A DNA stretch of 37,125 nucleotides from an uncultured Granulosicoccaceae bacterium. Lineage in GTDB: Bacteria; Pseudomonadota; Gammaproteobacteria; Granulosicoccales; Granulosicoccaceae. How positions within the stretch are numbered: the stretch's first letter is position 1; every line of letters begins with the position of its first letter. Location of the stretch: NCBI GenBank assembly GCA_937930305.1, contig CALGLE010000028.1, positions 1-37,125 on the forward strand, read 5' to 3'. The notes beneath the pieces were generated by a model. That model did no database searches, had not been told where the DNA came from, and saw nothing but the letters and a program-made list of their open reading frames with translations. Shown one piece after another: positions 15,846 to 23,606 of the stretch. A program made the position numbers and the translations under genes.

Positions 15846-16304
15846 ATGAACCGTAAAACCTTAATTGCCATTTCTGCCGCCGCTTTCATTGGATTAGGTG
15901 CCGTTGCCAGTAGCGCTACTGTTTGGGCGAAAGACAAAGGTCATGGCCACGGCGGTGAACGCATGGTCAAACGACTCACTAAAATGCTCAGCCTGGATGA
16001 AGGGCAAGTCGATGCGCTAAAAGCTCTGCAAACCGAGGTATCAGAAACTCGGGAGATGATGCACTCTAGTGCGGCTGGCTCTGTGGGCGATTTGACCGAA
16101 CTGGTCAGCGCAGAAACGTTTGATCAACAACGCGCCTTGGACACCATTAATGCTCGCATCAGTGCCGTCCAAACAAACGCCCCCGATCTCGTAAACGCTG
16201 CTGCTGTCTTTTTTGATGGCTTAAGTGCAGAACAGAAAGCGACCCTGAACGAAAAAATTGAGAAGATGGAATCTCGCCGCGGGCATCGAGGCGGAAAACA
16301 CTGA
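15846..16304 (+). CDS. Spy/CpxP-like periplasmic protein
   Basis: A 152-residue exported protein. The signal peptide ends near residue 28 (SSATVWA-KD). The mature part is helical and charged, with MVKRLTKMLSLDEGQ and the late LSAEQKATLNEKIEKMESRRG, which correspond to the two LTxxQ-type repeats of Spy/CpxP/Zra-type proteins. Known members are periplasmic chaperones or stress sensors that modulate a partner kinase. Both ends of the mature protein are His-rich (KGHGHGG at the start, GHRGGKH at the end), suggesting metal binding. It lies 12 bp upstream of the response regulator gene, so it forms an operon with the two-component system it probably feeds back on. AGGAATT precedes ATG 15846. Confidence 0.8.
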   Translation: MNRKTLIAISAAAFIGLGAVASSATVWAKDKGHGHGGERMVKRLTKMLSLDEGQVDALKALQTEVSETREMMHSSAAGSVGDLTELVSAETFDQQRALDTINARISAVQTNAPDLVNAAAVFFDGLSAEQKATLNEKIEKMESRRGHRGGKH

Positions 16305-16316
16305 TAAGCTCGATTT

Positions 16317-17015
16317 ATGTACAACGTTCTTCTCATAGATGATGATGGCAAGTTAGCGGAATTACTGAGCGAGTATTGCGCTCAGTTTTCCATTCGAATA
16401 GAACCTGCTCTTGCGCCGTCGATCGGGTTGGAAAAACTGAAGGCCGCGTCTTTTGACGCGGTCATTCTTGATGTCATGCTGCCCGAAATGGACGGGTTTG
16501 ATGTGTGCCGAGCGATTCGCCAATTCAGCGATGTTCCTATCATCATGCTCACAGCCCGTGGAGATGTAACCGACCGGATTGTGGGCATAGAGCTCGGCGC
16601 TAACGACTATCTCCCTAAACCCTTTGAACCACGAGAATTAACCGCCCGGGTTATTGGGAATATAAAACGCCATCAATCCAGCAACACGACTTCAAACGAG
16701 CCGCCCACTGCGTTGACATTTGAAGGCTTAACCATTGATGCACGTCGGCGACAAGTTTTAGTTCAGGGCGCACCGATTTCTTTAACTACCGGTGAATTCG
16801 ATTTATTGTTTTTACTCGCATCTTCACCTGGGGTTAGTCAAAGTCGGGATGATTTAATCAAGTCACTAAAGGGCACCGATGTGCCGATGGTGACGCGCTC
16901 TGTCGATATCTTAATCAGTCGACTGCGCAGCAAACTTAAACCCATCGAAGCCATTACCACGGTTCATGGCGCCGGCTATGCATTCACTGCGGCAGAAGTC
17001 AGGCCCGAATCCTAA
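16317..17015 (+). CDS. OmpR/PhoB-family response regulator (CpxR/RstA-like)
   Basis: A 232-residue DNA-binding regulator. The receiver domain has the acidic cluster D8-D10 (LLIDDDGKL), phosphorylation site D52 in VILDVMLPEMDG, the switch Thr in IIMLTARG, and Lys in YLPKPFEP. The C-terminal winged helix shows LTIDARRRQVLVQG, LTTGEFDLLFLLA and VDILISRLRSKL...ITTVHGAGYAF, all standard for this family. It is placed between the Spy-like gene and the kinase gene (3-bp gap), as in an envelope stress system. Similarity is closest in pattern to CpxR/RstA. The regulated genes are not shown by sequence, though autoregulation is common in such systems. Confidence 0.95.
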   Translation: MYNVLLIDDDGKLAELLSEYCAQFSIRIEPALAPSIGLEKLKAASFDAVILDVMLPEMDGFDVCRAIRQFSDVPIIMLTARGDVTDRIVGIELGANDYLPKPFEPRELTARVIGNIKRHQSSNTTSNEPPTALTFEGLTIDARRRQVLVQGAPISLTTGEFDLLFLLASSPGVSQSRDDLIKSLKGTDVPMVTRSVDILISRLRSKLKPIEAITTVHGAGYAFTAAEVRPES

Positions 17016-17018
17016 ATA

Positions 17019-18437
17019 ATGACGTCACTACCCAAATCTTTATCAGTGCGATTGTTGTTGGTGTTTATCGCCACTGGCATCGTCATTTTGTTGGTGTTGA
17101 GTTTTTTGTTCTCATACGGCATTTCTACTGAATGGCGTCAGCAAATTCGGCCGCACTTGGCGCAATATGTTCGTTACGTTCGAAAAGACTTGGGTGATCC
17201 GCCATCGGTGGAACGAGCCAACGAGCTCGCTAACTCATTACCCGTAGAGATTCATATCTTCTCGCAAGGTGAACACGTTCACTCAACCAACAAATCAGGC
17301 TTTCAACCAGACGAATTTAAATTTTCGGCTTACAAACCTGGGCGCAAGTTAAACCAGTTACCTAACAAGAAAAAATCAGACGAACGCACACATCGTCAAC
17401 AAACTCAAAACCTGAAATTCGCACAAAGCCGCCATCACGCGGTCGTTAAAATCACATTAGCAAATCACGAAGTGTTTGTTGAACTCGACAGAAAAATCGG
17501 TGCCCGAAATTCACGCCGCGCGCATTTGTTTTTGATACCCGTCGTGCTCGTCGTTTTACTTGGCATCCTTTACCAATTGCTACGAAAACTACTCTCACCT
17601 ATAGCGGATATAAAATCTGGGGTGGCCACTATGACTGCCGGCAACCTATCTCACAAAATTCCCGTTAAAAGAAAAGATGACCTGGGACAATTGGCTGAAA
17701 GCGTTAATGGGTTGTCTTCGCGCATTCAAAGCCTATTAGATGCAAAGCGCGAATTACTGCTTAGCGTTAGCCACGAATTACGCTCTCCCATAACCCGAGC
17801 ACAACTGGCTGCCAACATGATTCCCGAATCAAAACACCAGACTCAATTATTAGATGAATTGCGGCTTCTCGATTCCCTAATTGAATCGCTTATAGAATCT
17901 GAGCGTTTACAAAGCGAGCACTCAGCACTGAATCTTAGCTCAGTCGATCTACGCGACATTGTAGAAGGCTGCGTTATCGATTTAGCCGCTGAACACCAAA
18001 ACGAAATGGGTAGTAGCGAACTCGATATCGATGATTCACTGAATACCCTCGTCGAAGCTGATGAGATGAGATTGCGGTTGCTTTTTAGAAATCTTTTAAA
18101 TAATGCCGTACAACATGGAAAATCAAAAACTGAAAACGGCAGCCCTGGGAAACTGGATCTTCGCATCAGCATCAGTGGCGACGATAAAATGCTCGTTTGT
18201 ACCATCCAAGATGGCGGAGCGGGCGTTGCAGATTCAGAAATAGATGCATTAACCGATGCGTTTTACCGGCCAGATCCCTCTCGCACCCACGGTAAGGGTG
18301 GTGTGGGCTTAGGGCTTTCACTAGCGCAGCTCATTGCCGAAGCCCATGGGGGTTCACTGACTTTAGAGAATCGAACCGATGGAGCATCCGGCCTTCAGGC
18401 AACCGTAAAGCTTAATCGGTCTTCACAGTTGCACTAA
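17019..18437 (+). CDS. Sensor histidine kinase of the envelope-stress two-component system
   Basis: A 472-residue inner-membrane kinase. TM1 lies at about residues 8-31. A periplasmic sensor of about 135 residues follows, rich in Lys, Gln and His. TM2 is at about 168-190, then HAMP (LLSPIADIKSGVATMTAGNLSHKI). The dimerisation box is SVSHELRSPITRAQLA with phosphoacceptor H252. The ATPase has the N box FRNLLNNAVQHG, G1 DGGAGV and G2 GKGGVGLGLSLAQLIAEAHGG. All catalytic motifs are intact. The stop of the regulator gene is 3 bp upstream, so the pair is co-translated. The HELRSPITR form is typical of CpxA/RstB-like kinases. Confidence 0.94.
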   Translation: MTSLPKSLSVRLLLVFIATGIVILLVLSFLFSYGISTEWRQQIRPHLAQYVRYVRKDLGDPPSVERANELANSLPVEIHIFSQGEHVHSTNKSGFQPDEFKFSAYKPGRKLNQLPNKKKSDERTHRQQTQNLKFAQSRHHAVVKITLANHEVFVELDRKIGARNSRRAHLFLIPVVLVVLLGILYQLLRKLLSPIADIKSGVATMTAGNLSHKIPVKRKDDLGQLAESVNGLSSRIQSLLDAKRELLLSVSHELRSPITRAQLAANMIPESKHQTQLLDELRLLDSLIESLIESERLQSEHSALNLSSVDLRDIVEGCVIDLAAEHQNEMGSSELDIDDSLNTLVEADEMRLRLLFRNLLNNAVQHGKSKTENGSPGKLDLRISISGDDKMLVCTIQDGGAGVADSEIDALTDAFYRPDPSRTHGKGGVGLGLSLAQLIAEAHGGSLTLENRTDGASGLQATVKLNRSSQLH

Positions 18438-18477
18438 GCCGGAAGCGGTAAGTCTGGCCAGCAAATTCGTTTTTAGT

Positions 18478-19473
18478 TTATTGCGCGTTACGACGATTCA
18501 GTAGTAACAACACACTATCCTCAGGTAGCTCTGGGCCAGACTCTGCAGCATCGCCGTCACATTGTTCGATCAGAATTTTATCGCCGGGAATGCCAGCATA
18601 CAGAAGCTCAGAACGTACCCTATCGGTTCTGCCCAACGCCAGCTCTGAGAATTCTTCAGTCCAACTGATCTGGTCCTGCCCTGCACACCCATACAACGAG
18701 AACACATCACTGCGAGAGTTAAATTCAGTAATCAACTCGCGCACACGATTTTTATTCGACTCACCCATGACCAGCGATTGATTTTCAAACGTTAACAACG
18801 ACTCATTAACAATGCGCATGTTTTGCAAATCCACAGCCTCAGACAACTCAGCTGGCACATCGACAACGGGTGGAATAACAATCAGCTCTTCACCAATCGG
18901 ATCTGGTAATCGATCGGCCACGGTTATTCCTGCATCATCAGAGCCAGCATCATTTTCAGGCGAGTCCGCTACCGCATCAAAAATCGTGTCATCCTGACGT
19001 AATATCTCTGAATCGATTCCTTTCACCTGCATGGTGGTGATCGGTTGTATTAAACCATCCGCGTCGACTTCATAGCCGCGCCGAAACTGAATTTTGTCTG
19101 CCGATACGGTGTATACCAGAACCTCACCGTCATCCTTTTTTGATCGGGTGAGCGTATGGCTGATGACTGGATCTTCTAGATTTAATTCATAATCCAAATA
19201 TTCGATGCTATAACCAACAATTAAAAACTCTTCGCGCAACGCAGCATCAAATGATCCTAAAAACCCAATGGGTCGGGGCATACGTAAAACGGTGCTCGTG
19301 GGATCAAGCTCTTCCACCTGCGCGATAATTTGCGTGAAGTCTTTTGCCACCAGTCGATCGGCGATCGTTGGCAAAGCTTCTTGTTGAGGTGGTGTACTCG
19401 CGCAGCCTACCAGCAAGCTAACGTATACAAGAACTAGGGCGATTACCCTTAGAGCGGAGGGAACACTGACCAT
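18478..19473 (-). CDS. Lipoprotein with a C-terminal OmpA-like region
   Basis: A 331-residue predicted lipoprotein. The signal peptide ends in lipobox LLVGC (Cys at about residue 24) followed by ASTPP, with no Asp at +2, so outer-membrane sorting is expected. An N-terminal domain (about 35-150) is not recognised. An acidic linker (DSPENDAGSDDAG) leads to a C-terminal region (about 240-331) with OmpA-like features: ESNKNRVRELITEF, LGRTDRVRSELLYAGIPGDKILI. The peptidoglycan-binding residues are degenerate and two Cys flank the region. GGAAGGATTGGT precedes ATG 19473. It is the last gene of a minus-strand run starting at 22541, 87 bp after the small membrane protein gene. Confidence 0.65.
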   Translation of the reverse strand: MVSVPSALRVIALVLVYVSLLVGCASTPPQQEALPTIADRLVAKDFTQIIAQVEELDPTSTVLRMPRPIGFLGSFDAALREEFLIVGYSIEYLDYELNLEDPVISHTLTRSKKDDGEVLVYTVSADKIQFRRGYEVDADGLIQPITTMQVKGIDSEILRQDDTIFDAVADSPENDAGSDDAGITVADRLPDPIGEELIVIPPVVDVPAELSEAVDLQNMRIVNESLLTFENQSLVMGESNKNRVRELITEFNSRSDVFSLYGCAGQDQISWTEEFSELALGRTDRVRSELLYAGIPGDKILIEQCDGDAAESGPELPEDSVLLLLNRRNAQ

Positions 19474-19560
19474 ACCAATCCTTCCGTGAAAAAACCAAAA
19501 CTAATGTGATTTGAATAACTGGTAGATACTTAACTATTGGCTACTCGGCGTCAAGCGGCT

Positions 19561-19950
19561 TCAGTCAAAGCGAACTAATTCCCAGCCCTGCATCACAAAA
19601 CTGCCGTCCGAAAGCAAGACTCGCTTGTCTGCTGGAGTGGATTCATACTTGCTGAAGTCTTGCGCATCACTGCGACCAAATGCTGTTCGAAAAATCGATT
19701 GCCTGGATGCGATTTCGTCTAGAGGGCCAATCACACTTTTATCCGACACAATGGTTATCGCTTCATACCGACTGTTAGATTCGTAGGTTTCAATCCAATT
19801 TTGCATGGCAGGAAAGTGAGACTTCAACTGGAATGAAGTGTCAACCCCAAGCATCACATGGGTGCGTTTGACGGAGCGATAGGTATGTGCACAAGCCCAC
19901 AACACCACATGCAAGACGATAAATATTGAAAATACTTTAAGCCACTTCAT
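19561..19950 (-). CDS. Small membrane-anchored protein of unknown function
   Basis: A 129-residue protein with one N-terminal hydrophobic helix (about residues 5-22, containing WAC) and an exported soluble part of about 105 residues. I do not recognise a family. The soluble part contains TFxLxSxFPAMQNWIETYES and a C-terminal SDGSFVMQGWELVRFD. The WAC segment might be a weak lipobox, but its -3 position does not fit well. It starts 13 bp after the VWA lipoprotein stop, so the two are almost certainly co-transcribed; a role with that protein is inferred only from position. Confidence 0.6.
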   Translation of the reverse strand: MKWLKVFSIFIVLHVVLWACAHTYRSVKRTHVMLGVDTSFQLKSHFPAMQNWIETYESNSRYEAITIVSDKSVIGPLDEIASRQSIFRTAFGRSDAQDFSKYESTPADKRVLLSDGSFVMQGWELVRFD

Positions 19951-19963
19951 TAGCGCACCCGAC

Positions 19964-21637
19964 TCACATTTCAGAGTTCAATAAATTGCCGATTCGATAG
20001 GAGGCGGATGTAGAACTGGACTCGATGTAGGCACCTTCAGCCAACCGCGACAGTGCTCTTAATTCTTCGGATTGGATATCGTAGGCAATAGAATGCACTG
20101 GAATGCCTGACCATTCCAAAGCCTTTTCAACACTGGGCAGATCATAGCCTCGGTTACGTTCACCATCAGAGAGAACGAAAATGATGAGTTTATGGTCGGG
20201 GTGATTTTGCGAGTATTCATTTAACAATTTAGCAGCAACCAACACGCCATCGTTAGTGGCCGTTCGCCCACCAGCAGACAACCGTTGAACGGCGCCTACA
20301 AACAAAGATTTTTGCTGCACATCAAATTCGCGTACGGGTAAATCGACATTGACGTATTCGTTGAACGTGACCAGCCCAATGGAATTACTGGAGCTAATCA
20401 AATCGGCTGATTCCACCAACGCTTTTTTTAAGTTGACGAGTCGAGCGCCATCGTCCATTGAACCCGATACATCCGCAACAAAAATAGCTGCCACCGAGCG
20501 TCCGCCCGTTTTACGCAGCTTCCATAGCTTTTGCGCTTGTGCCAACACACTACCATCCTGAATGGCATAGGCCGATTGGTAATCACCCTGCTGACCAAAA
20601 CCAAATCGCTCAACTTCGTCTTGATGTTGCTCAATAAACTCCGCAAATAAGTTTAAGACTTCCAGTTCATTGGCGTCGGCTTCAGGCGTGGCATACAGTG
20701 GGCTGTCATGGCGGATACCGAACGGGATAAACGTGTAGTCCGACATTCCTCTAACATTTACCCAAGTTTGGTGCTCCATCACCATCGCATCCAGCACGCC
20801 ACTGTTCTGTGCGGCATCCCGCATCTGCAAGGTTGTTTGAGCCACAAAAGGTACACCCGTTTGGAACGCTTCAAAGGCACTGGCCACATCGGGTGACAAC
20901 ATTTGTGTTTCATCCCCTTCTGCAAAAGCGCCCAAAATGGTAACTAAGAAATTAAGCCCCGTACTGGATTGATAGGGGTTGGTGTAACCCATCGCAAAAT
21001 CCCCGTTGGTCACATTCGTCAGCAACTTAGGGATATCCAAAACACCGTTGGTGGTGATTTTGTCTATGCGATCCTTTTTCACCACGATGCCAGCGGTGTT
21101 GGGAGCAGTCACCTCAGCCACGGTCTTCATATCGATTCCAGCGGATGCCAGCATGTCACCCCACAACGAGTTACTCGGGGAAAAGGCATCAGGGGTATAA
21201 GCGCCAGCCAACATGAACGAGGCACCTAAGCCCGATGCAATCTTTCTTATCGACACAACCGCTTGCTTGCCGTTGGATACTTCGTAGCGTTGTTGGTTGA
21301 ACGCATCAGCCAGCGCCAGATAAAAACCATCCCGTTCTTTACCCGCTTTTTCACTGGAGGTGAAGATCTCTACCGACTCCACTCGCGAGGAATCTCGTGC
21401 ACCAACGACAATGGGATATTCATTTAAATCGGGTAACAATGACAACAAATTGGTATCGCTTAAACTGATGTTAGCCCGTGATTGATTTTCTCGTGTGGTG
21501 GGCTTAACGGTATCGCTGACCATTTTCACTATGGCTTCATTAGCCGATTCGCGAGAATCAATTTTTGGCTTACAGCCAGACACACTGATGACTAGCGTCA
21601 TCAAACCAATCAGTAAAATAATGGGGTGACGATTCAT
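19964..21637 (-). CDS. Lipoprotein with solute-binding-like N-terminus and VWA domain
   Basis: A 557-residue lipoprotein: lipobox SVSGC at about residue 22, then about 330 residues resembling a periplasmic type-2 solute-binding fold (for example FMLAGAYTPDAFSPSNSLWGDMLASAGID and GDFAMGYTNPYQSSTGLNFL). A von Willebrand factor A domain follows with a complete MIDAS site: D389-x-S-x-S in FVADVSGSMDD, Thr in GGRTATNDGV, and Asp in LSDGERNRG. An intact MIDAS predicts divalent-metal-dependent ligand binding. The domain pair is known in bacteria but its function is not established. Upstream on the same strand is a coiled-coil membrane protein gene (73 bp), downstream a small anchored protein gene (13 bp). 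Confidence 0.82.
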   Translation of the reverse strand: MNRHPIILLIGLMTLVISVSGCKPKIDSRESANEAIVKMVSDTVKPTTRENQSRANISLSDTNLLSLLPDLNEYPIVVGARDSSRVESVEIFTSSEKAGKERDGFYLALADAFNQQRYEVSNGKQAVVSIRKIASGLGASFMLAGAYTPDAFSPSNSLWGDMLASAGIDMKTVAEVTAPNTAGIVVKKDRIDKITTNGVLDIPKLLTNVTNGDFAMGYTNPYQSSTGLNFLVTILGAFAEGDETQMLSPDVASAFEAFQTGVPFVAQTTLQMRDAAQNSGVLDAMVMEHQTWVNVRGMSDYTFIPFGIRHDSPLYATPEADANELEVLNLFAEFIEQHQDEVERFGFGQQGDYQSAYAIQDGSVLAQAQKLWKLRKTGGRSVAAIFVADVSGSMDDGARLVNLKKALVESADLISSSNSIGLVTFNEYVNVDLPVREFDVQQKSLFVGAVQRLSAGGRTATNDGVLVAAKLLNEYSQNHPDHKLIIFVLSDGERNRGYDLPSVEKALEWSGIPVHSIAYDIQSEELRALSRLAEGAYIESSSTSASYRIGNLLNSEM

Positions 21638-21710
21638 ACGTTTATCTTAATCCACACCGTGCTTGCTAATGAATGAAAAACTATCCCGTAGGCACATCGA
21701 AAGATCGACG

Positions 21711-22541
21711 TCACTGCCTACCGGTGTTACTCGCTATTTCCGACAAACTCACTAACCTGGCCAGCGTGTCGATGCGTTCGTACTTGCTGAACGAATCAAT
21801 GTTGGCCACTTCAACCGCTGTGTCAGTTAAGGCATCAAACAGCTGCTGATTTTGATTGATTAATCCAGACATCCTGGCTTCCTGCTCCTGCTGCATGGTG
21901 ACGAATCGATCACGTCGGTTGTCTTGAGCCTTGTCGAGGTGCTCATCCCAACTGCCCGAATCATCATTAAATCCATGGCGAGAAATACTTTGCAAACTAT
22001 GCCCCACTGCGACGACATCATTTAAATTTTGTATGGCATGTTTTTGCACTTGTCGGGCCGTGGACAAATAAGCCAGCGGACTGTGCTTTTTACCCACAAA
22101 ACGTGTTTCCACCACTTTGTGATAGTCCTTAAGAATCGCGGTGAGCGTATCAGCCTGACGCACGCCCACATCAATATCCAGTTGCTTCAGCTCGTTGCGC
22201 AGCCCGGCAAGGCGTTGCAACATGTCGTGATGTTCCTGTGCCTCTCTATTCTCCAACCACTCCAATTCGTCAGCTAAAGTGAAACCACCCAAGCGATACA
22301 TGGCAGGAACAGAAAATACCGCCACAACTGCGCCGAGTAAGTACACCCCAAATAACCATAGTGGGGGCGAAAACCAAATCCAAAACCCCAGCGCCAGTAA
22401 TGCGGCAATGGCAGCGGCAACTAGCGTGGTATTGCGAACATCACTGCCAGGTCCTTCAGAAAAAATGGTGCACCTCGTAAGAATAGTCTGATGAAGTCTT
22501 GATTGAGTCTGACAAAAAAAGAGCCCTCTTCCGAACAGCAT
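21711..22541 (-). CDS. Two-helix membrane protein with coiled-coil domain, unknown function
   Basis: Up to 276 residues. Two transmembrane helices (about residues 39-58 and 62-82) are followed by about 190 residues of mostly helical, charged sequence (ELEWLENREAQEHHDMLQRLAGLRNELKQLD), probably cytoplasmic. I do not recognise the family. The start is unclear. ATG 22541 adds a Cys/Phe/Arg-rich leader of about 34 residues that looks unlike a natural N-terminus. No other ATG or GTG precedes the first helix, but an ATT at 22466 follows an ACGAGGTG sequence at good spacing and could be a rare start. It leads the minus-strand run with the VWA lipoprotein. A link to XpaC/TelA-type toxic-anion proteins came to mind but is not supported by any motif. 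Confidence 0.6.
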   Translation of the reverse strand: MLFGRGLFFCQTQSRLHQTILTRCTIFSEGPGSDVRNTTLVAAAIAALLALGFWIWFSPPLWLFGVYLLGAVVAVFSVPAMYRLGGFTLADELEWLENREAQEHHDMLQRLAGLRNELKQLDIDVGVRQADTLTAILKDYHKVVETRFVGKKHSPLAYLSTARQVQKHAIQNLNDVVAVGHSLQSISRHGFNDDSGSWDEHLDKAQDNRRDRFVTMQQEQEARMSGLINQNQQLFDALTDTAVEVANIDSFSKYERIDTLARLVSLSEIASNTGRQ

Positions 22542-22554
22542 TTCAGTGGGTTCT

Positions 22555-22745
22555 GATAGCTATCGTAGCACCCGAAGGGCACACTAGCCACGCGGTCGAG
22601 GGAATGACCACGTGGTGCATAGGCAGGAGGCCGTGAACGCCCAAGGAAAGATTCGGTTTAGGAAATCGATGTCATAAAAAGGGCACCATGCATCAAGATG
22701 CCAAGGAAGGAAGCCCCGGACTGCAGCCGGGGTACTCTTCCAAGC
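22555..22745 (+). ncRNA. Candidate structured, GGA-rich non-coding RNA or leader
   Basis: The 271-bp gap before the hydratase gene (22542-22812) has no convincing ORF but a dense set of hairpins. Hairpin 1 (22588-22615) has arms CCACGCGGTC/GACCACGTGG (9 of 10 paired) and loop GAGGGAAT. GGC-AGGAG-GCC follows within about 22622-22633. GCATC-AA-GATGC lies at 22690-22701. GGAAG...CCCCGG-N7-CCGGGG...CTTCC lies at 22705-22741. At least six GGA motifs occur, two of them in hairpin loops, a layout seen in CsrA/RsmA-titrating RNAs. The last hairpin lacks a T-run, and no promoter is clear. A cis-acting leader of the hydratase gene, or a decayed IS200/IS605 end, are the alternatives. Confidence 0.35.
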
Positions 22746-22812
22746 ACGTCAAACGGTGATAACCTTATCGGTTAGTTTTCTCTGTCAACACCGTTCAAAG
22801 GTATCTCCCAAC

Positions 22813-23586
22813 ATGACCAACAATGCCCACACCGCCCTCGCCAAAGAACTCTGGGAGGCTCGACAAGCTGGCCATGTCGTCGATTCAGATCAACACCCAA
22901 CCGATGTGGCACAGGCCTACCAACTATTGGAGGCGGTTACCGCAGCAACGGGTAAAAATATTGTGGGATACAAGCTGGGGGCTACCACTGCCCCTGCCCT
23001 GGAAATGATGCAGCTGGAAGAGCCCTTCGCTGGGCCTTTACTGGATGGGCTGACGTTTTCAAGTGGGCACACCGCGGCCGTGTTCGCTGAAAACAACCCA
23101 GCGCTTGAATCAGAGTTTGTTTTGGGGCTAAGCAAAGACATCCCCGCTGGCGGCAATTTAACAGAAAGCGATGTGGCGGCAGCGGTTGGATGGATTGCTG
23201 GGGGTTTTGAACTAATCGGCAAGCGTTTTGCGGAACTGCCAACCGGTCGCGGTCTTTGCACCATTGGCGATGGGGCAGGCAATTTTATTGTGGTAACGGG
23301 AGAGCCGAACAACGACCCACACGCACTCGATTTAGCGGCGCTGCCGGTAACACTTAAGGTCAATGGCGAAGTGAGCGCTTCCGGCTTAAGCAACGACTCA
23401 CTGCAAGGCAGCCCACTGGGTATGTTGACGTGGTTTGCTAACAGCTCTGTGGTTCCAGAGCGCGGTTTAAAAGCTGGCGATATGATTTATTGCGGCACCT
23501 GTACTGGCCTGACGCCGGTGAAGTCGGGCGATAAAGTTGAAGCTGATTTTGGCGTGCTGGGTACGGTATCAACCACCATCGCGTAA
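22813..23586 (+). CDS. 2-keto-4-pentenoate hydratase-like protein (FAH superfamily)
   Basis: A 257-residue member of the fumarylacetoacetase/hydratase superfamily, closest to MhpD/HpaH-type 2-keto-4-pentenoate hydratases. These add water to 2-hydroxypenta-2,4-dienoate in meta-cleavage pathways, or decarboxylate 4-oxalocrotonate. Motifs are YKLGATTAPALEMMQLEEPFAGPL, the metal-binding ESEFVLGLSKDI (with the ExE pattern), GFELIGKRF, and LQGSPLGMLTWFAN...GLKAGDMIYCGTCTG. An upstream in-frame start (22756) is possible, but ATG 22813 fits the family N-terminus. No other aromatic-degradation gene is close, so the pathway is unknown; members in this setting may act on other 2-keto acids. Confidence 0.85.
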   Translation: MTNNAHTALAKELWEARQAGHVVDSDQHPTDVAQAYQLLEAVTAATGKNIVGYKLGATTAPALEMMQLEEPFAGPLLDGLTFSSGHTAAVFAENNPALESEFVLGLSKDIPAGGNLTESDVAAAVGWIAGGFELIGKRFAELPTGRGLCTIGDGAGNFIVVTGEPNNDPHALDLAALPVTLKVNGEVSASGLSNDSLQGSPLGMLTWFANSSVVPERGLKAGDMIYCGTCTGLTPVKSGDKVEADFGVLGTVSTTIA

Positions 23587-23606
23587 TTCATCGAGTAAAT
23601 TGCCGC

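Noticed and set aside
22510..22530. Minus-strand AAGA-GGGC-TCTT followed by T-run as a terminator
   Set aside because: The stem is only 4-5 bp and it lies inside the possible 5' end of the coiled-coil membrane gene; too weak to call.
22588..22640. Cobalamin riboswitch or RNase P RNA in the GGA-rich region
   Set aside because: Short stretches (GGGAA, AGGAGGCC) looked similar, but the conserved B12 box order and the RNase P core motifs are not present.
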